DNA from: Paenibacillus mellifer
GTDB taxonomy: Bacteria > Bacillota > Bacilli > Paenibacillales > Paenibacillaceae
NCBI RefSeq assembly: GCF_023195895.1
Contig: NZ_JALPRK010000003.1
Location: forward strand, 248,001-312,000
Length of the DNA: 64,000 nt
Direction: 5' to 3'
The position numbers and the translations under genes are program-made. The notes under the pieces are model-generated. The model was not told where the DNA came from, searched no databases, and saw only the letters and a program-made list of their open reading frames with translations. Shown here in pieces: positions 43,940 through 52,701 of this stretch (positions are counted from its first letter, which is position 1; each line of letters starts with the position of its first letter).

Positions 43940-43957
43940 TTACTTATGATAAGGTTC
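43940..43957 (-). other. att-like site 1: native 3' end of rlmH
   Basis: GAACCTTATCATAAGTAA on the minus strand, the last five codons and stop of rlmH. The central TATCAT and flanks resemble the staphylococcal orfX attachment core, where Glu-Ala-Tyr-His-Lys-stop is encoded. Confidence 0.7.
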
Positions 43958-44419
43958 CCCCCGGTTAATCTTCACCGCGCGATAAATCTGCTCGGTGAGC
44001 ACCAGGCGCATGAGCTGGTGGGGCAGCGTCATGCGCCCGAACGACAGCCGCTGCTGCGCGCGGCTGAGAACCGCATCGGCGAGCCCGAGGCTCCCGCCGA
44101 TGACGAACACGACATGGCTCGTCCCGTAGGTGCCGAGCTGATCGAGACAACCGGCCAGCTCTTCCGAGCTCCAGAGCTGGCCGCCAATCGCGAGCGCAAT
44201 GACATGCGCGTCGCTCTTGATTTGCGCGAGGATGCGTTCGCCCTCGCGCTCCTTCACGCCGATGAGCTCCGCCTCGCTCATCGTCTCCGGCGCTTTCTCG
44301 TCGGGCACCTCCACGACTTGAAACTTCACATACGGCGCCAGGCGCTTCGCGTATTCCGCAATGCCCTGTACCAGATATTTTTCCTTCAATTTGCCGACGG
44401 CCACGATTTGAATCAGCAC
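43940..44419 (-). CDS. rlmH: 23S rRNA (pseudouridine1915-N3)-methyltransferase
   Basis: 159 residues, a SPOUT-class methyltransferase that modifies pseudouridine 1915 in helix 69 of 23S rRNA on assembled 70S ribosomes. Family marks: [36 protein letters not shown], the SAM-knot region [20 protein letters not shown], and the C-terminal [19 protein letters not shown]. It is the edge of the conserved chromosome; left of its stop codon the sequence becomes AT-rich accessory DNA. Its 3' end is the known SCC integration site in staphylococci. Confidence 0.97.
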   Translation of the reverse strand: MLIQIVAVGKLKEKYLVQGIAEYAKRLAPYVKFQVVEVPDEKAPETMSEAELIGVKEREGERILAQIKSDAHVIALAIGGQLWSSEELAGCLDQLGTYGTSHVVFVIGGSLGLADAVLSRAQQRLSFGRMTLPHQLMRLVLTEQIYRAVKINRGEPYHK

Positions 44420-44546
44420 TTAAGTTCATCCTCCGTTTTCGTCCTAAACTCGTCACCCTATATAAAAAAACAGCGGGGCCCGTCACCTGCATGCCGTCGC
44501 CCCGTTCGTCGTCCCTCATTCAATTGTGCAACACGACACTACACCG

Positions 44547-44714
44547 CTACACCACCAAAAACCGTGCCTCACGATCGCATTCCTGACACTTCACCGGGGG
44601 CTCCCAGTCAATAAACTTGGTGTGCTCCAAATCGACCACATCGGGCGCTTCCTCAAACTCATCCACGAACATATCGATGGCCAATTCCACATGATCTTTG
44701 CATACGACGTACAT
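44547..44714 (-). CDS. CxxH/CxxC small protein
   Basis: 55 residues, too short for many gene callers. MYVVCKDHVELAIDMFVDEF gives a CxxH motif and VKCQECDREARF a CxxC motif, together a likely zinc site. This matches the CxxH/CxxC protein family of Bacillales, normally found beside rlmH, as here. Function is unknown. GCTTGAACT precedes ATG 44714, without a strong ribosome site; the start is fixed by the family pattern. Confidence 0.85.
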   Translation of the reverse strand: MYVVCKDHVELAIDMFVDEFEEAPDVVDLEHTKFIDWEPPVKCQECDREARFLVV

Positions 44715-44810
44715 AGTTCAAGCATCCTTTCTTATGCGCCGCACTCCCGCGGCCGGCTTCCGTATTAACAGGTTGTCCTTTATCTTTTCTACCATACTCC
44801 GCGCAAAAAA

Positions 44811-44844
44811 GGAACCGCCCCGGTCACATCCCCCAGGCGGTTCC
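44811..44844 (-). terminator. Terminator of the SLH-CAP gene
   Basis: GGAACCGCC and GGCGGTTCC; the minus strand continues into T6. Confidence 0.8.
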
Positions 44845-44884
44845 TTCCCCCTATCCAACCCTGCCCCCCGGCTCCCTAGCCGGT

Positions 44885-46306
44885 TTACAAAGGCGTATAG
44901 AAGTTTTGCGTATAATACGTATCGTAATCGCTGCTATCCAAGCCGTCCACGGCACCAACACCCAGCATCGTAAACGCCGGCTCCAGCATATTCTCCCGGT
45001 GGCCCCAAGAATTAAGCCAGCCATAATGCCCATCGATCGCGTCGAGGTAGCCGGCGGCGATATTTTCACCCCAGGCACGGAACTGCGGAATCCCGCGAGA
45101 CATCATGCGGTCGCCCGCCGACTTCCCTTCCGGATTATCATGTTCAAAATAATTCCGTTCCGCCATATCCTTACTATGCGAGCGCGCCACCTCGGCCACG
45201 GATTCGTTCCAGCTCAGCACGCCTAACCCTTTTTGCACACGAAACGCATTGGTCAGGTCCAAAATCTCCCGCTCCGTCGCCTTCAGCGACTCCGGCGTAG
45301 ATGGCGCGTACACGTTAGACTCCGTAAATTTCTTGTCCATCAGCAGCACCCCGTCCACGCGGAACTTCTCGTGCTTGTCCAGGTACAGGTTGAGGTACTG
45401 CCCTCTCGGCGTATACGTCTCCACATATTCCCGCGGCGGGTTCTCGCTCTTATCCCAGATCGCGGCCAGGCTGCTCCGCAACGTCTCCAGCCCTTTCTCC
45501 GCCTCGGGCCCGAACTGCCACTCCTCATGATTGCCGAACAAACCAACCACCTTGCCGTCGGCCACGCCAACCTGCGTATAATGCTTGTAATCCTTATTAT
45601 AGATGTACCATTCCAACCCGTAGTTGGTCACGTCCTTGCGCGCCGGTTCACCAAGCAGCTCGATCACGCGGTCCGTCGAATCCCCAATCCCAACGCCTTG
45701 CAGCTGGATCTCCGGCTTGATCAGATCCGGGCTTGTCGCCTTCGGCAACGTCAGCTTCAGCCGATACAGGAACGTCTGCGCTTCCGCCCGCGACACCGCG
45801 TCCTTCGGGGCAAAACCTTCCACGCCGGCACCGCTTTTCCCTTGGGCCAAGCCTTGGGCGAGCACCCACTGAACCGCCTCATCTTCACCCAAACTCTGCC
45901 CGTAAAAAGCCGCCATCAAGCGGGCCACCGACCCGCGTGTGATCGGCTCATTTGGCTTGTCGCTCACCGGCCAGGTTAACTCGAACGCTAAATTATAGTA
46001 CGGCGTATACCATGTCTCCTGCCCCTTCGCCGCATCCAGCTTAATCTCCGGATAAGCCCGGACCAGCATGCTCAGGAACTCCGCTTCCGTCACCGATTGA
46101 GCCGGTCGGAATGTCCCGTCCGGATACCCGTCCGTCACCCCGTTATTCTTCGCCCACATGACTTTGTCATAAGCCCAATGGGAGGCTGGGACATCCTTGA
46201 AATCTACACCCGCAGCCTGAACCGCAGACCCTGCGGCCAACCAGGCCGCTCCTAATCCCGCGAGAATCGCCAATCCGCGAATTCCGCGCTTCCATCCCTT
46301 CTTCAT
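44885..46306 (-). CDS. Secreted SLH- and CAP-domain protein
   Basis: 473 residues from ATG 46306 (AGGGCAGGGG upstream). Signal peptide with AGSAVQAAG cleavage region near residue 33. S-layer homology repeats follow (FKDVPASHWAYDKVMWAKNN; DGYPDGTFRPAQSVTEAEFL), anchoring to pyruvylated wall polymer. Next a CAP-associated domain (GVGIGDSTDRVIELLGEPAR) and a C-terminal CAP/SCP domain with FRVQKGLGVLSWNESVAEVA, HSKDMAERNYFEHDNP and WGENIAAGY. Surface protein, similar to YkwD-type CAP proteins; biochemical role unknown. The first ATG at 46330 is less likely. Confidence 0.9.
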   Translation of the reverse strand: MKKGWKRGIRGLAILAGLGAAWLAAGSAVQAAGVDFKDVPASHWAYDKVMWAKNNGVTDGYPDGTFRPAQSVTEAEFLSMLVRAYPEIKLDAAKGQETWYTPYYNLAFELTWPVSDKPNEPITRGSVARLMAAFYGQSLGEDEAVQWVLAQGLAQGKSGAGVEGFAPKDAVSRAEAQTFLYRLKLTLPKATSPDLIKPEIQLQGVGIGDSTDRVIELLGEPARKDVTNYGLEWYIYNKDYKHYTQVGVADGKVVGLFGNHEEWQFGPEAEKGLETLRSSLAAIWDKSENPPREYVETYTPRGQYLNLYLDKHEKFRVDGVLLMDKKFTESNVYAPSTPESLKATEREILDLTNAFRVQKGLGVLSWNESVAEVARSHSKDMAERNYFEHDNPEGKSAGDRMMSRGIPQFRAWGENIAAGYLDAIDGHYGWLNSWGHRENMLEPAFTMLGVGAVDGLDSSDYDTYYTQNFYTPL

Positions 46307-46441
46307 GAACCCCTGCCCTCTTTCTATCATCGATAAATGCTTGCTCTCTTGAATGTAATTCGACAGAAAAAGGACAAATTCCTTGTTCCTACATGAAAAT
46401 CACATTATCTTCTAGTTCTAACCTTGGATCCCATCTATTCC

Positions 46442-48136
46442 CTATCCGTTCTTCGGGACAACCGCAGCCTCCAAAGCCCGGTCCAGCTCCGCCGCCCACC
46501 GCCGCTTCAATTCCTCCGACCCGCCAAAATACCGGGCCATCTCCTCCAAGACCGGTTCCTTCCAGCGCCGCACCCAAGCGATGTCAAACATCAAAGCCCC
46601 TGTTCTACGCACGAAAAAATCCGCCGGCGTCATCGCCATCTCCGCTTCCAGCGCATATCGCAGCGGAACCGCGACCTCCAGCGGGAGCCGCCTCGAATCG
46701 ACCGCCGCAACAGGCGCGCCACGACCCACCACCTCTGCGGCGATCGCCAACAGCCGATCGACGTTAGCACCGTATCGAGCGGCCCACTTGGCGGCAAGCG
46801 CCTGCGGGATGCCGCGTTCCGCTGCTTCCTGCGCCTTCCGCGCCGCGAAGCCGGGCAGTCCCTGCGAGCCGCCCACCTGCCCGCCGGAGATCGGCAACGT
46901 TCGGGTGGAGCAAGCTGCGAAGCTCCGCCCGAACTCCCGCTTCAGCTTGGCGGACACGCGGTCCACGACCATCTCCGCCATCTTGCGGTAGCCGGTTAGT
47001 TTGCCGCCGGCAATGGTGATCAGGCCGGACGTCGACTCCCAAATTTCATCCTTGCGGGAAATTTCCGAAGGCGATTTGCCCTCTTCATAGATGAGCGGCC
47101 GCACCCCGGCCCAGCTGGACTCCACGTCCGCCGCCGTGACGGCCAGCCCGGAAAACATCCCGTTAACCGCGTCCAGGATGTAATCGCGGTCGGCCCCCGT
47201 CATGTGCGGATGGGTAAGCTCGCCGTGATACACCGTGTCCGTTGTGCCTACGTAGGTCTTGCCATCGCGCGGAATCGCGAACACCATCCGGCCATCCGGC
47301 GTATCAAAATACACCGCCTGCCGCAGCGGAAACCGCCCCTGGTCGAACACCAGGTGCACGCCTTTGGTCAGCTGCAGCATTTTGCCCAGCCTCGACCGAT
47401 CCATCTCGCGCAACGCGTCCACCCACGGCCCCGCCGCGTTCACGACCTTCCGGGCTCGGAGCTCATACGTCCGCCCGCCGGCCAGATCCTTCACCTCGGC
47501 GCCGATCAGGCGCCCGGCTTCGTACCGGAACCCGGTCACCTTGGCATAGTTGACCGCCATCGCCCCGCGGGCCGCCGCTTCTTTGAGCACCTCGAGGGTC
47601 AGCCGGGCGTCGTCCGTGCGGTACTCGACATAGTACCCGCCGCCCAGCAGACCGTCCCGCTTCAGCAGCGGCTCCCGCGCGAGCGTCTCCGCCGCCGTCA
47701 GCATGCTGCGCCGCTCTCCGCGTTTCACTCCCGCGAGGAAGTCGTACACGCGCAACCCCAGCGAGGTGCTGAATCGGCCAAACGTGCCGCCCCGATAAAT
47801 CGGCAGCAGCATCCGTTCCGGTGTCGTGACATGCGGGCCGTTCTCGTACACGATCGCCCGCTCGCGTCCTACCTCCGCCACGACGCCAATCTCCAGCTGC
47901 TTCAGATAACGCAGGCCGCCATGTACCAGCTTCGTCGAACGGCTTGACGTCCCGGCCGCAAAATCCTGCATCTCCACAAGTCCAACCCGCAACCCCCGCG
48001 CCGCCGCATCCAAGGCGATCCCCGCTCCAGTGATCCCGCCGCCCACAACCAGCAGGTCCAGCGGCTCAGCCGGGTTGGCCATTTGCTCCAACTGGTGTCG
48101 CCGATCTTTTCCCGAAAACGAATCACTTGCAGCCAT
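46442..48136 (-). CDS. glpD: Aerobic glycerol-3-phosphate dehydrogenase
   Basis: 564 residues from ATG 48136, six bases after AGGAGG. FAD enzyme that oxidises glycerol-3-phosphate to dihydroxyacetone phosphate and passes electrons to the quinone pool at the membrane. LLVVGGGITGAGIALDAAAR binds FAD; then GTSSRSTKLVHGGLRYL, KVVNAAGPWVDALR, VGTTDT and ITIAGGKLTGYRKMAEMVVD. A hairpin at 48169-48228 lies in the short space between htrA and glpD and may attenuate it, as GlpP-controlled leaders do in Bacillus. Confidence 0.95.
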   Translation of the reverse strand: MAASDSFSGKDRRHQLEQMANPAEPLDLLVVGGGITGAGIALDAAARGLRVGLVEMQDFAAGTSSRSTKLVHGGLRYLKQLEIGVVAEVGRERAIVYENGPHVTTPERMLLPIYRGGTFGRFSTSLGLRVYDFLAGVKRGERRSMLTAAETLAREPLLKRDGLLGGGYYVEYRTDDARLTLEVLKEAAARGAMAVNYAKVTGFRYEAGRLIGAEVKDLAGGRTYELRARKVVNAAGPWVDALREMDRSRLGKMLQLTKGVHLVFDQGRFPLRQAVYFDTPDGRMVFAIPRDGKTYVGTTDTVYHGELTHPHMTGADRDYILDAVNGMFSGLAVTAADVESSWAGVRPLIYEEGKSPSEISRKDEIWESTSGLITIAGGKLTGYRKMAEMVVDRVSAKLKREFGRSFAACSTRTLPISGGQVGGSQGLPGFAARKAQEAAERGIPQALAAKWAARYGANVDRLLAIAAEVVGRGAPVAAVDSRRLPLEVAVPLRYALEAEMAMTPADFFVRRTGALMFDIAWVRRWKEPVLEEMARYFGGSEELKRRWAAELDRALEAAVVPKNG

Positions 48137-48168
48137 GACCATCCTCCTTCTAAATCCCGCACGCAAAA

Positions 48169-48228
48169 AGAGACCCCGACCACACTTCAGTCGTTTCTGT
48201 CTACGGCTGTCATGTCTTCGGAATCTCT
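48169..48228 (-). terminator. htrA terminator or glpD leader attenuator
   Basis: On the minus strand AGAGATTCCGA pairs with TCGGGGTCTCT (two G-U pairs) across a 38-base loop, followed by T5. It begins 12 bases after the htrA stop and ends 32 bases before the glpD start, so glpD transcripts from upstream must cross it. Confidence 0.65.
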
Positions 48229-48240
48229 CCTGTGAAAGTG

Positions 48241-49518
48241 TTATTTATCTTCGTCCAATCCTTGTTCGATCTCCGCCTCGGACGGTTTGTCGGTCAGCTT
48301 CAGGGTCGCCTTCTCCAGCTTCCCATCACGGTAATACGTGACCTCCAGATCCTCACCGATCTTCTTACTCTCATACAGATATCGGCGTAACTCCAAGGTC
48401 GATTGTATCGGCTGTTTGTCAAACTGGGTAATGACGTCATTTAACTTCAAACCCGCTTCGAGCGCCGGCCCGTGAGCTTCCAACACGATAACCCCTTCCG
48501 TGACATGGCTCGGCAGTTTGAGGTCCTTGCGTTGCTCATCGGAGATCGGGGAGAACCGGTTGTTGAGATCCAATGTATACACGCCCATATATGGACGAAC
48601 GACCTTCCCGTGCAGCAAAAGATCGTCAACCGTCTTCATCACTTCGTTGACCGGAATGGCAAAACCCAGTCCCTCTACGCCGGTATCGGAAATCTTCATC
48701 GTATTGATGCCGATTAGCCGAGCGTTCAAATCAACCAGCGCCCCGCCGCTGTTGCCCTCGTTAATCGCCGCGTCCGTCTGGATGACTTCCTGCTCCCAGT
48801 CGTATACGCCGTCCTGGTTCAGCGACACCGGAATCATCCGGCTCGTATAACTTACGATCCCGGAGGTCAACGTCCCTCCAAGCCCCAACGGATTGCCAAC
48901 GGCAATGACGGTTTGCCCGGCGCGCAGCTTCTGGGAATCCCCTAGGTCAATGATCGTATCGATGTCTTGGCCGTCAACTTCTAACACGGCGATATCGTTA
49001 ATGGAGTCCTGCCCGACAACCTCCGCCTTCCGCGAGCTGCCGTCGCTTTTCACGATCTCCAGATCATTCGCACCGCTGATCACATGCGCATTCGTTATAA
49101 TATAGGCCTTGCCCTTCTCCTTCTTAAAAATCACGCCCGAACCCAGCGCCGCATGCTCTGGATCGAAATCCGACACCTCGCCGCCGTGATTGAGAATGCT
49201 CACCACACTAGGCGCGACCTTGGCTGCCGCCGAGCTGATCCGGTCATAGGGATCACTGCTATCCGTGAGCAAGACGGTGCTGCCGGTAGCAGTATGGCGA
49301 GTCGATGAGGAAGGAAGCCCCGTAATGAAACTGAATAACAGCACGGCCACTACCGCGCTAAGAACGGAAGAGATTAAAGAGATCTGCAGCGTGGACAGCA
49401 CCGTCCGGCGGTGCTTCCGCGGCCCCCCGCGCCAACGCCGCAGGCTGCCGCCTTCGGACAAGCGCACGCGCCGCCCCGGAACCTTGGTGGAATAAAAGTC
49501 ATCGTCAAACCATCCCAT
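48241..49518 (-). CDS. htrA: HtrA-like membrane-anchored serine protease
   Basis: 425 residues from ATG 49518 after GGGGGAG. Cytoplasmic basic N terminus, one membrane helix (ISLISSVLSAVVAVLLFSFI, about residues 60-80), trypsin-like domain with His in AYIITNAHVISGAND, Asp in INDIAVLEVDG and Ser in AAINEGNSGGALVDL, then one PDZ domain from about residue 320 (PYMGVYTL; AGLKLNDVITQFD). An envelope quality-control protease, in the position of yycK/htrC beside the wal genes. A long in-frame extension upstream lacks a ribosome site. Confidence 0.93.
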   Translation of the reverse strand: MGWFDDDFYSTKVPGRRVRLSEGGSLRRWRGGPRKHRRTVLSTLQISLISSVLSAVVAVLLFSFITGLPSSSTRHTATGSTVLLTDSSDPYDRISSAAAKVAPSVVSILNHGGEVSDFDPEHAALGSGVIFKKEKGKAYIITNAHVISGANDLEIVKSDGSSRKAEVVGQDSINDIAVLEVDGQDIDTIIDLGDSQKLRAGQTVIAVGNPLGLGGTLTSGIVSYTSRMIPVSLNQDGVYDWEQEVIQTDAAINEGNSGGALVDLNARLIGINTMKISDTGVEGLGFAIPVNEVMKTVDDLLLHGKVVRPYMGVYTLDLNNRFSPISDEQRKDLKLPSHVTEGVIVLEAHGPALEAGLKLNDVITQFDKQPIQSTLELRRYLYESKKIGEDLEVTYYRDGKLEKATLKLTDKPSEAEIEQGLDEDK

Positions 49519-49931
49519 CTCTATTCTCCCCCTCCGTCGCTCTTCCCCAAAACCGCGTTGGCATCTCCTGTATGCCTTCCGCCCCAAGCATAGGTCCCCT
49601 TCAACTTTATGCCGTGACGGCCTAGCCATATTCACGCGTTCCTTTTATTTCTTTAACGTCATGAACCGGAGAGATGTTGCCTGAACTTCGGGAAATTGCC
49701 GCTTTTTTTTCTGAAAATTGGAATGTTTGACCTCACCCATGACTACACTATATTAAAGCGATAGATTGATAGATTTATTTTACCATATTTTGATGGTTTA
49801 GAAGCAGAATTTGATCAGGGAATTAACGGGATTTTTATAGCGATCTCGCCGCCCCTATCCCGTCGCAGATAAGAAGGCAAGAAACACAAAAACCTGCGCT
49901 TTTCGCGCAGCCATCTGAGGGAGGTTATTTC

Positions 49932-50141
49932 ATGGATTCCTACTACTCGACGCCGATGAACGAAGTCAATGTGCTCGCCAAACTGGCGGATATGAAGGAA
50001 GAGCATTATCACCAATTGGTGACCTTAAGCGCCATCATGGAGCTGCTTATCGATAAAGGGATCTTAACCCGGGAGGAAATTGAGAAAAAAGCGCTGGAAA
50101 TCGACGGCTTCCTCACCCCGCCTCCATATCCCACCGTCTAA
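49932..50141 (+). CDS. Small conserved-looking helical protein
   Basis: 69 residues behind GAGGGAGG. Sequence includes NVLAKLADMKEEHYHQLVTL and LIDKGILTREEIEKKALEID, a helix-helix pattern with a proline-rich end. No family named; the second part resembles the ILTREE helix found in many small Firmicutes proteins. The small CTGCGC/GCGCAG hairpin at 49894-49910 precedes the ribosome site. The stretch 49519-49893 upstream holds no other gene. Confidence 0.6.
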   Translation: MDSYYSTPMNEVNVLAKLADMKEEHYHQLVTLSAIMELLIDKGILTREEIEKKALEIDGFLTPPPYPTV

Positions 50142-50216
50142 ACTGACCCTTCTGCTCGGCCCACTAGGGGTTTGTTCGCCGAGGTGCCGGGGCGGCCAGC
50201 CGCCCAAGATTACCGC

Positions 50217-50400
50217 TAACGCTGACCAGAGTGCTTATTGGGGCATAAATCGGTGATTTTCACTTCTAACGCTTGTGAGCATGCTTATATTGGCCAAATC
50301 GCCCTCCTTTACCTCTAAAACGGGGAAATAAGCTCTCTGGTAAGCGTTACATCCCACACCTCCCCGTTTTTGCCCATTTAGCGTGTCTCCTAAGCGTTAG
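50217..50400. repeat. Four-unit inverted repeat cluster, type 1
   Basis: Units of about 24 bases with pattern TAACGCT-N4-AG-N3-GCTTATT: forward at 50217-50239 and 50267-50291, inverted at 50327-50349 and 50376-50400. Two forward then two inverted units can pair across the whole region. No gene in 50142-50600. Confidence 0.6.
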
Positions 50401-50606
50401 CGGGTCGACCGGTTTGATCGTTTCGCTCAGCTCCCCCTTACACATCCCGTTGCCCAATTTGATAGTAATCCTAATCTACTAACAAGAGGGTTGATTATTT
50501 ATACTTGATCCTCTATGCTAGGGTTATTATAAACAATAATTAATGCGCTTTAATTTTAGGGTGACGATTGCCCCCTAAATTCACAATTAAATCTTACACT
50601 TATGCC

Positions 50607-50632
50607 CTAAAGTTAAAACGCTTAAACTTTAG
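50607..50632. promoter_or_regulatory. LacI-type operator
   Basis: A 26-base near-palindrome, 22 of 26 positions symmetric, with 8-base outer arms CTAAAGTT and AACTTTAG and a central CG. The form is that expected for a LacI/GalR dimer, 69 bases upstream of the LacI start, so autoregulation is likely. Confidence 0.7.
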
Positions 50633-50700
50633 TAAGAAAGGTTGGTGGTTCTTAAGCCAATCTAAAAGCCGATGGGAATTTCACATGAGGAGATATTGAG

Positions 50701-51693
50701 ATGAAGGTTAGCATTTTTGACGTCGCCAAAAAGTCCGGGTTGTCCGTGGTCACGGTCTCCCGTGTCCTGAACGGGGCGGAAACCGTGCGGGAGAAGAACC
50801 GCCAGAAGGTGCTGGACGCGATGAAGGAGCTGGACTACCGCCCCAACGCGGCTGCTCGCAGCCTGGCCAGCGGGAAGACCGGCATTATCGGCGTGATTGT
50901 GACGACGCTGCAGGACTCTTTTTTCGATCAAGTGGTAAAAGAACTAAACGAGGTACTCGCTCTGCACGGCTATTTCCTGGCGATTTCGGTTACGACCGGG
51001 ATTAGCAGCGGCGACACCCACTACTTAATCCAGGAAGACCGCGTCGACGGCTTGATCCTGCTCTCCCCGCTGGAAGAGGACAATTACATCGTCGAGCTGA
51101 AGCGGCGCGGCATTCCTTATGTGCTGATTGATAACCAGAAGCCGGAGAATGACAGCTTCTCCGTAACGATCGATAACTTTAAAGGCGGATATGCGGCAAC
51201 GATACATTTGCTGGAGCAGGGGCATACGTCCATCGCCCATCTATGCGGCGAAGAGATGTTCCGCAGCACCCGGGAGCGGCGCAACGGATTTTTGCAGGCG
51301 CTTTCGGAGCAGGGGCTTGAACCGTTTGAGGTCGTGACCGGCCAATTTGAAATCGCCTTCGGCTACGACACGTGCAAGCGCTGGATCGCTGCGGGGCACC
51401 TCCCCTCCGCTGTTTTCGCCGGAGATGACAATATCGCGCTCGGCGTCATGAACGCCTTGATGGAGGCCGGCATCTCCGTGCCGGGTCAGGTGATGGTCGT
51501 AGGGTACGACGACCAATACATCGCGTCCCAGCTGCGGCCGCAGCTCACCACCGTCCGGCAACCGGCGGACCAGATCGCGCTGGCCGCGGCCGACATGCTG
51601 CTGAAGCGCATTGACGGGCGCATGAAACGCGGCGCCGGCCAACGGATTGATCCGGAGCTGATCCTCCGCGAAACTACTGTCCGTAAGGAGTGA
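50701..51693 (+). CDS. LacI-family transcriptional regulator
   Basis: 330 residues. N-terminal LacI HTH: VSIFDVAKKSGLSVVTVSRV and the hinge NAAARSLASGKT, then a periplasmic-binding-like sugar domain (IGVIVTTLQDSFFDQVVKEL; AVFAGDDNIALGVMNALMEA; LTTVRQPADQIA). It heads the plus-strand operon with a sugar kinase and a GH4 enzyme six and eight bases apart, so the ligand is likely a phosphorylated or free glucoside. GAGGAGA precedes ATG 50701. Confidence 0.93.
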   Translation: MKVSIFDVAKKSGLSVVTVSRVLNGAETVREKNRQKVLDAMKELDYRPNAAARSLASGKTGIIGVIVTTLQDSFFDQVVKELNEVLALHGYFLAISVTTGISSGDTHYLIQEDRVDGLILLSPLEEDNYIVELKRRGIPYVLIDNQKPENDSFSVTIDNFKGGYAATIHLLEQGHTSIAHLCGEEMFRSTRERRNGFLQALSEQGLEPFEVVTGQFEIAFGYDTCKRWIAAGHLPSAVFAGDDNIALGVMNALMEAGISVPGQVMVVGYDDQYIASQLRPQLTTVRQPADQIALAAADMLLKRIDGRMKRGAGQRIDPELILRETTVRKE

Positions 51694-51699
51694 GGACGA

Positions 51700-52689
51700 T
51701 TGGCTTATTATTTGGGGATCGACGGGGGCGGCACCAAAACCTATGCCCTGTTGACCGATGAGCACGGACACGTGCTTGGCAAAGGCCGCAGCGGGAACGG
51801 CAACCATCAGACGGGCGCCGCGGAGGCGGCGGCCAGCATCCGGGAAGCCGCGCTGACGGCTCTGGGGGAAGCCGGAATCCGCCTGGGGGACCTGCAGCAC
51901 GCCTATCTGGGGCTAGCCGGGGCCGACCGCGAGGCGGATTACCGGATTCTCCACCCGATGGTGCGGAATATCGGGTTCACGAACTATACGATCAACTGCG
52001 ATACGATGATCGGGTTGCGCGCGGGCACGAACCGCCCGTATGGCGTCGCCCTGATCTGCGGCACCGGCACGAATGCGGCCGGCCGCAACCCGCGGGGCGA
52101 GCATGTCCAATGCGGCGGGTTCGATTATATGTATGGCGATTTTGGCGGCGGCGGCGCACTGAATATTGAGGTGTTCCGCTCCGTCATCCGCGCTTGGGAC
52201 GGACGCGAGCAGCCCACGCAGCTGACCGAGCTGCTGCTGGAGCTGCTGGGGTACGCGCGCGTGGACGACATGTTCCATGATTTCCTGGATCATGGAAAAC
52301 ACGTCCCTGTGGACGCGGCGCGTCTGTTGTTCCCGGCGGCGGCCGAAGGCGATGCGGTCGCGCTGGAGATCCTGCACCGCCAGGGAGCCGAGCTCGGCAA
52401 ATCGGCGGTGGCGGTGATCCGCAGGCTGGGGATGAAGGACGACGGGTTTGACGTCGTCCTGGCCGGCAGCCTGCTGACGCGCGGCGACCGCGGCTGGATC
52501 CGCGAGCCGATCGAGCAAGCCGTCCGGGCGGAGGCGCCGCAGGCCTCCGTCGTGACGTTGGCCACGGAGCCGGTCGTCGGCGCCGTCTGGGCGGCGATGG
52601 AAGCAGACGGCTTGACCGTCTCCGGCGAAATGCACGAGCGGATGGCGGCTTATCATGAATTTGACGTTATCCCCTATACCCTAAGATAG
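51700..52689 (+). CDS. BadF/BadG-type sugar kinase (N-acetylglucosamine-kinase-like)
   Basis: 329 residues from TTG 51700, after GGAGTGAGGAC at the end of lacI. ASKHA-fold kinase: YYLGIDGGGTKTYALLTDEH is the phosphate-1 motif, LGLAGADREADYR, then ALICGTGTNAAGRNPRGEHV and GDFGGGGALNIEVFRSVIRA. The family phosphorylates GlcNAc, glucosamine or related sugars with ATP. Being six bases from lacI and 12 from the GH4 gene, it probably phosphorylates the sugar or glycoside handled by that enzyme. Confidence 0.85.
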   Translation: MAYYLGIDGGGTKTYALLTDEHGHVLGKGRSGNGNHQTGAAEAAASIREAALTALGEAGIRLGDLQHAYLGLAGADREADYRILHPMVRNIGFTNYTINCDTMIGLRAGTNRPYGVALICGTGTNAAGRNPRGEHVQCGGFDYMYGDFGGGGALNIEVFRSVIRAWDGREQPTQLTELLLELLGYARVDDMFHDFLDHGKHVPVDAARLLFPAAAEGDAVALEILHRQGAELGKSAVAVIRRLGMKDDGFDVVLAGSLLTRGDRGWIREPIEQAVRAEAPQASVVTLATEPVVGAVWAAMEADGLTVSGEMHERMAAYHEFDVIPYTLR

Positions 52690-52701
52690 GAGTGATCCCT
52701 C

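Larger units (their letters stand above)
40440..43957. mobile_element. SCC-like segment A carrying a three-gene candidate defence operon
   Basis: About 3.5 kb between att-like sites 2 and 1, both in the rlmH orientation. It contains nothing but three overlapping, strongly AT-rich minus-strand genes. The contrast with the GC-rich rlmH side is abrupt at 43940. Staphylococcal SCC elements use exactly this target (3' end of rlmH) and leave such direct repeats. No ccr gene is seen, so movement would need a recombinase in trans. Confidence 0.65.

Noticed and set aside
45233..45979. Long antisense frames opposite the SLH-CAP, glpD, GH4 and wal genes
   Set aside because: They are by-products of GC-rich codon bias opposite well-identified genes, rich in Arg/His/Pro, and lack start signals.
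50217..50400. Repeat clusters as CRISPR arrays
   Set aside because: Units are imperfect, few, partly inverted and irregularly spaced, with no cas genes.
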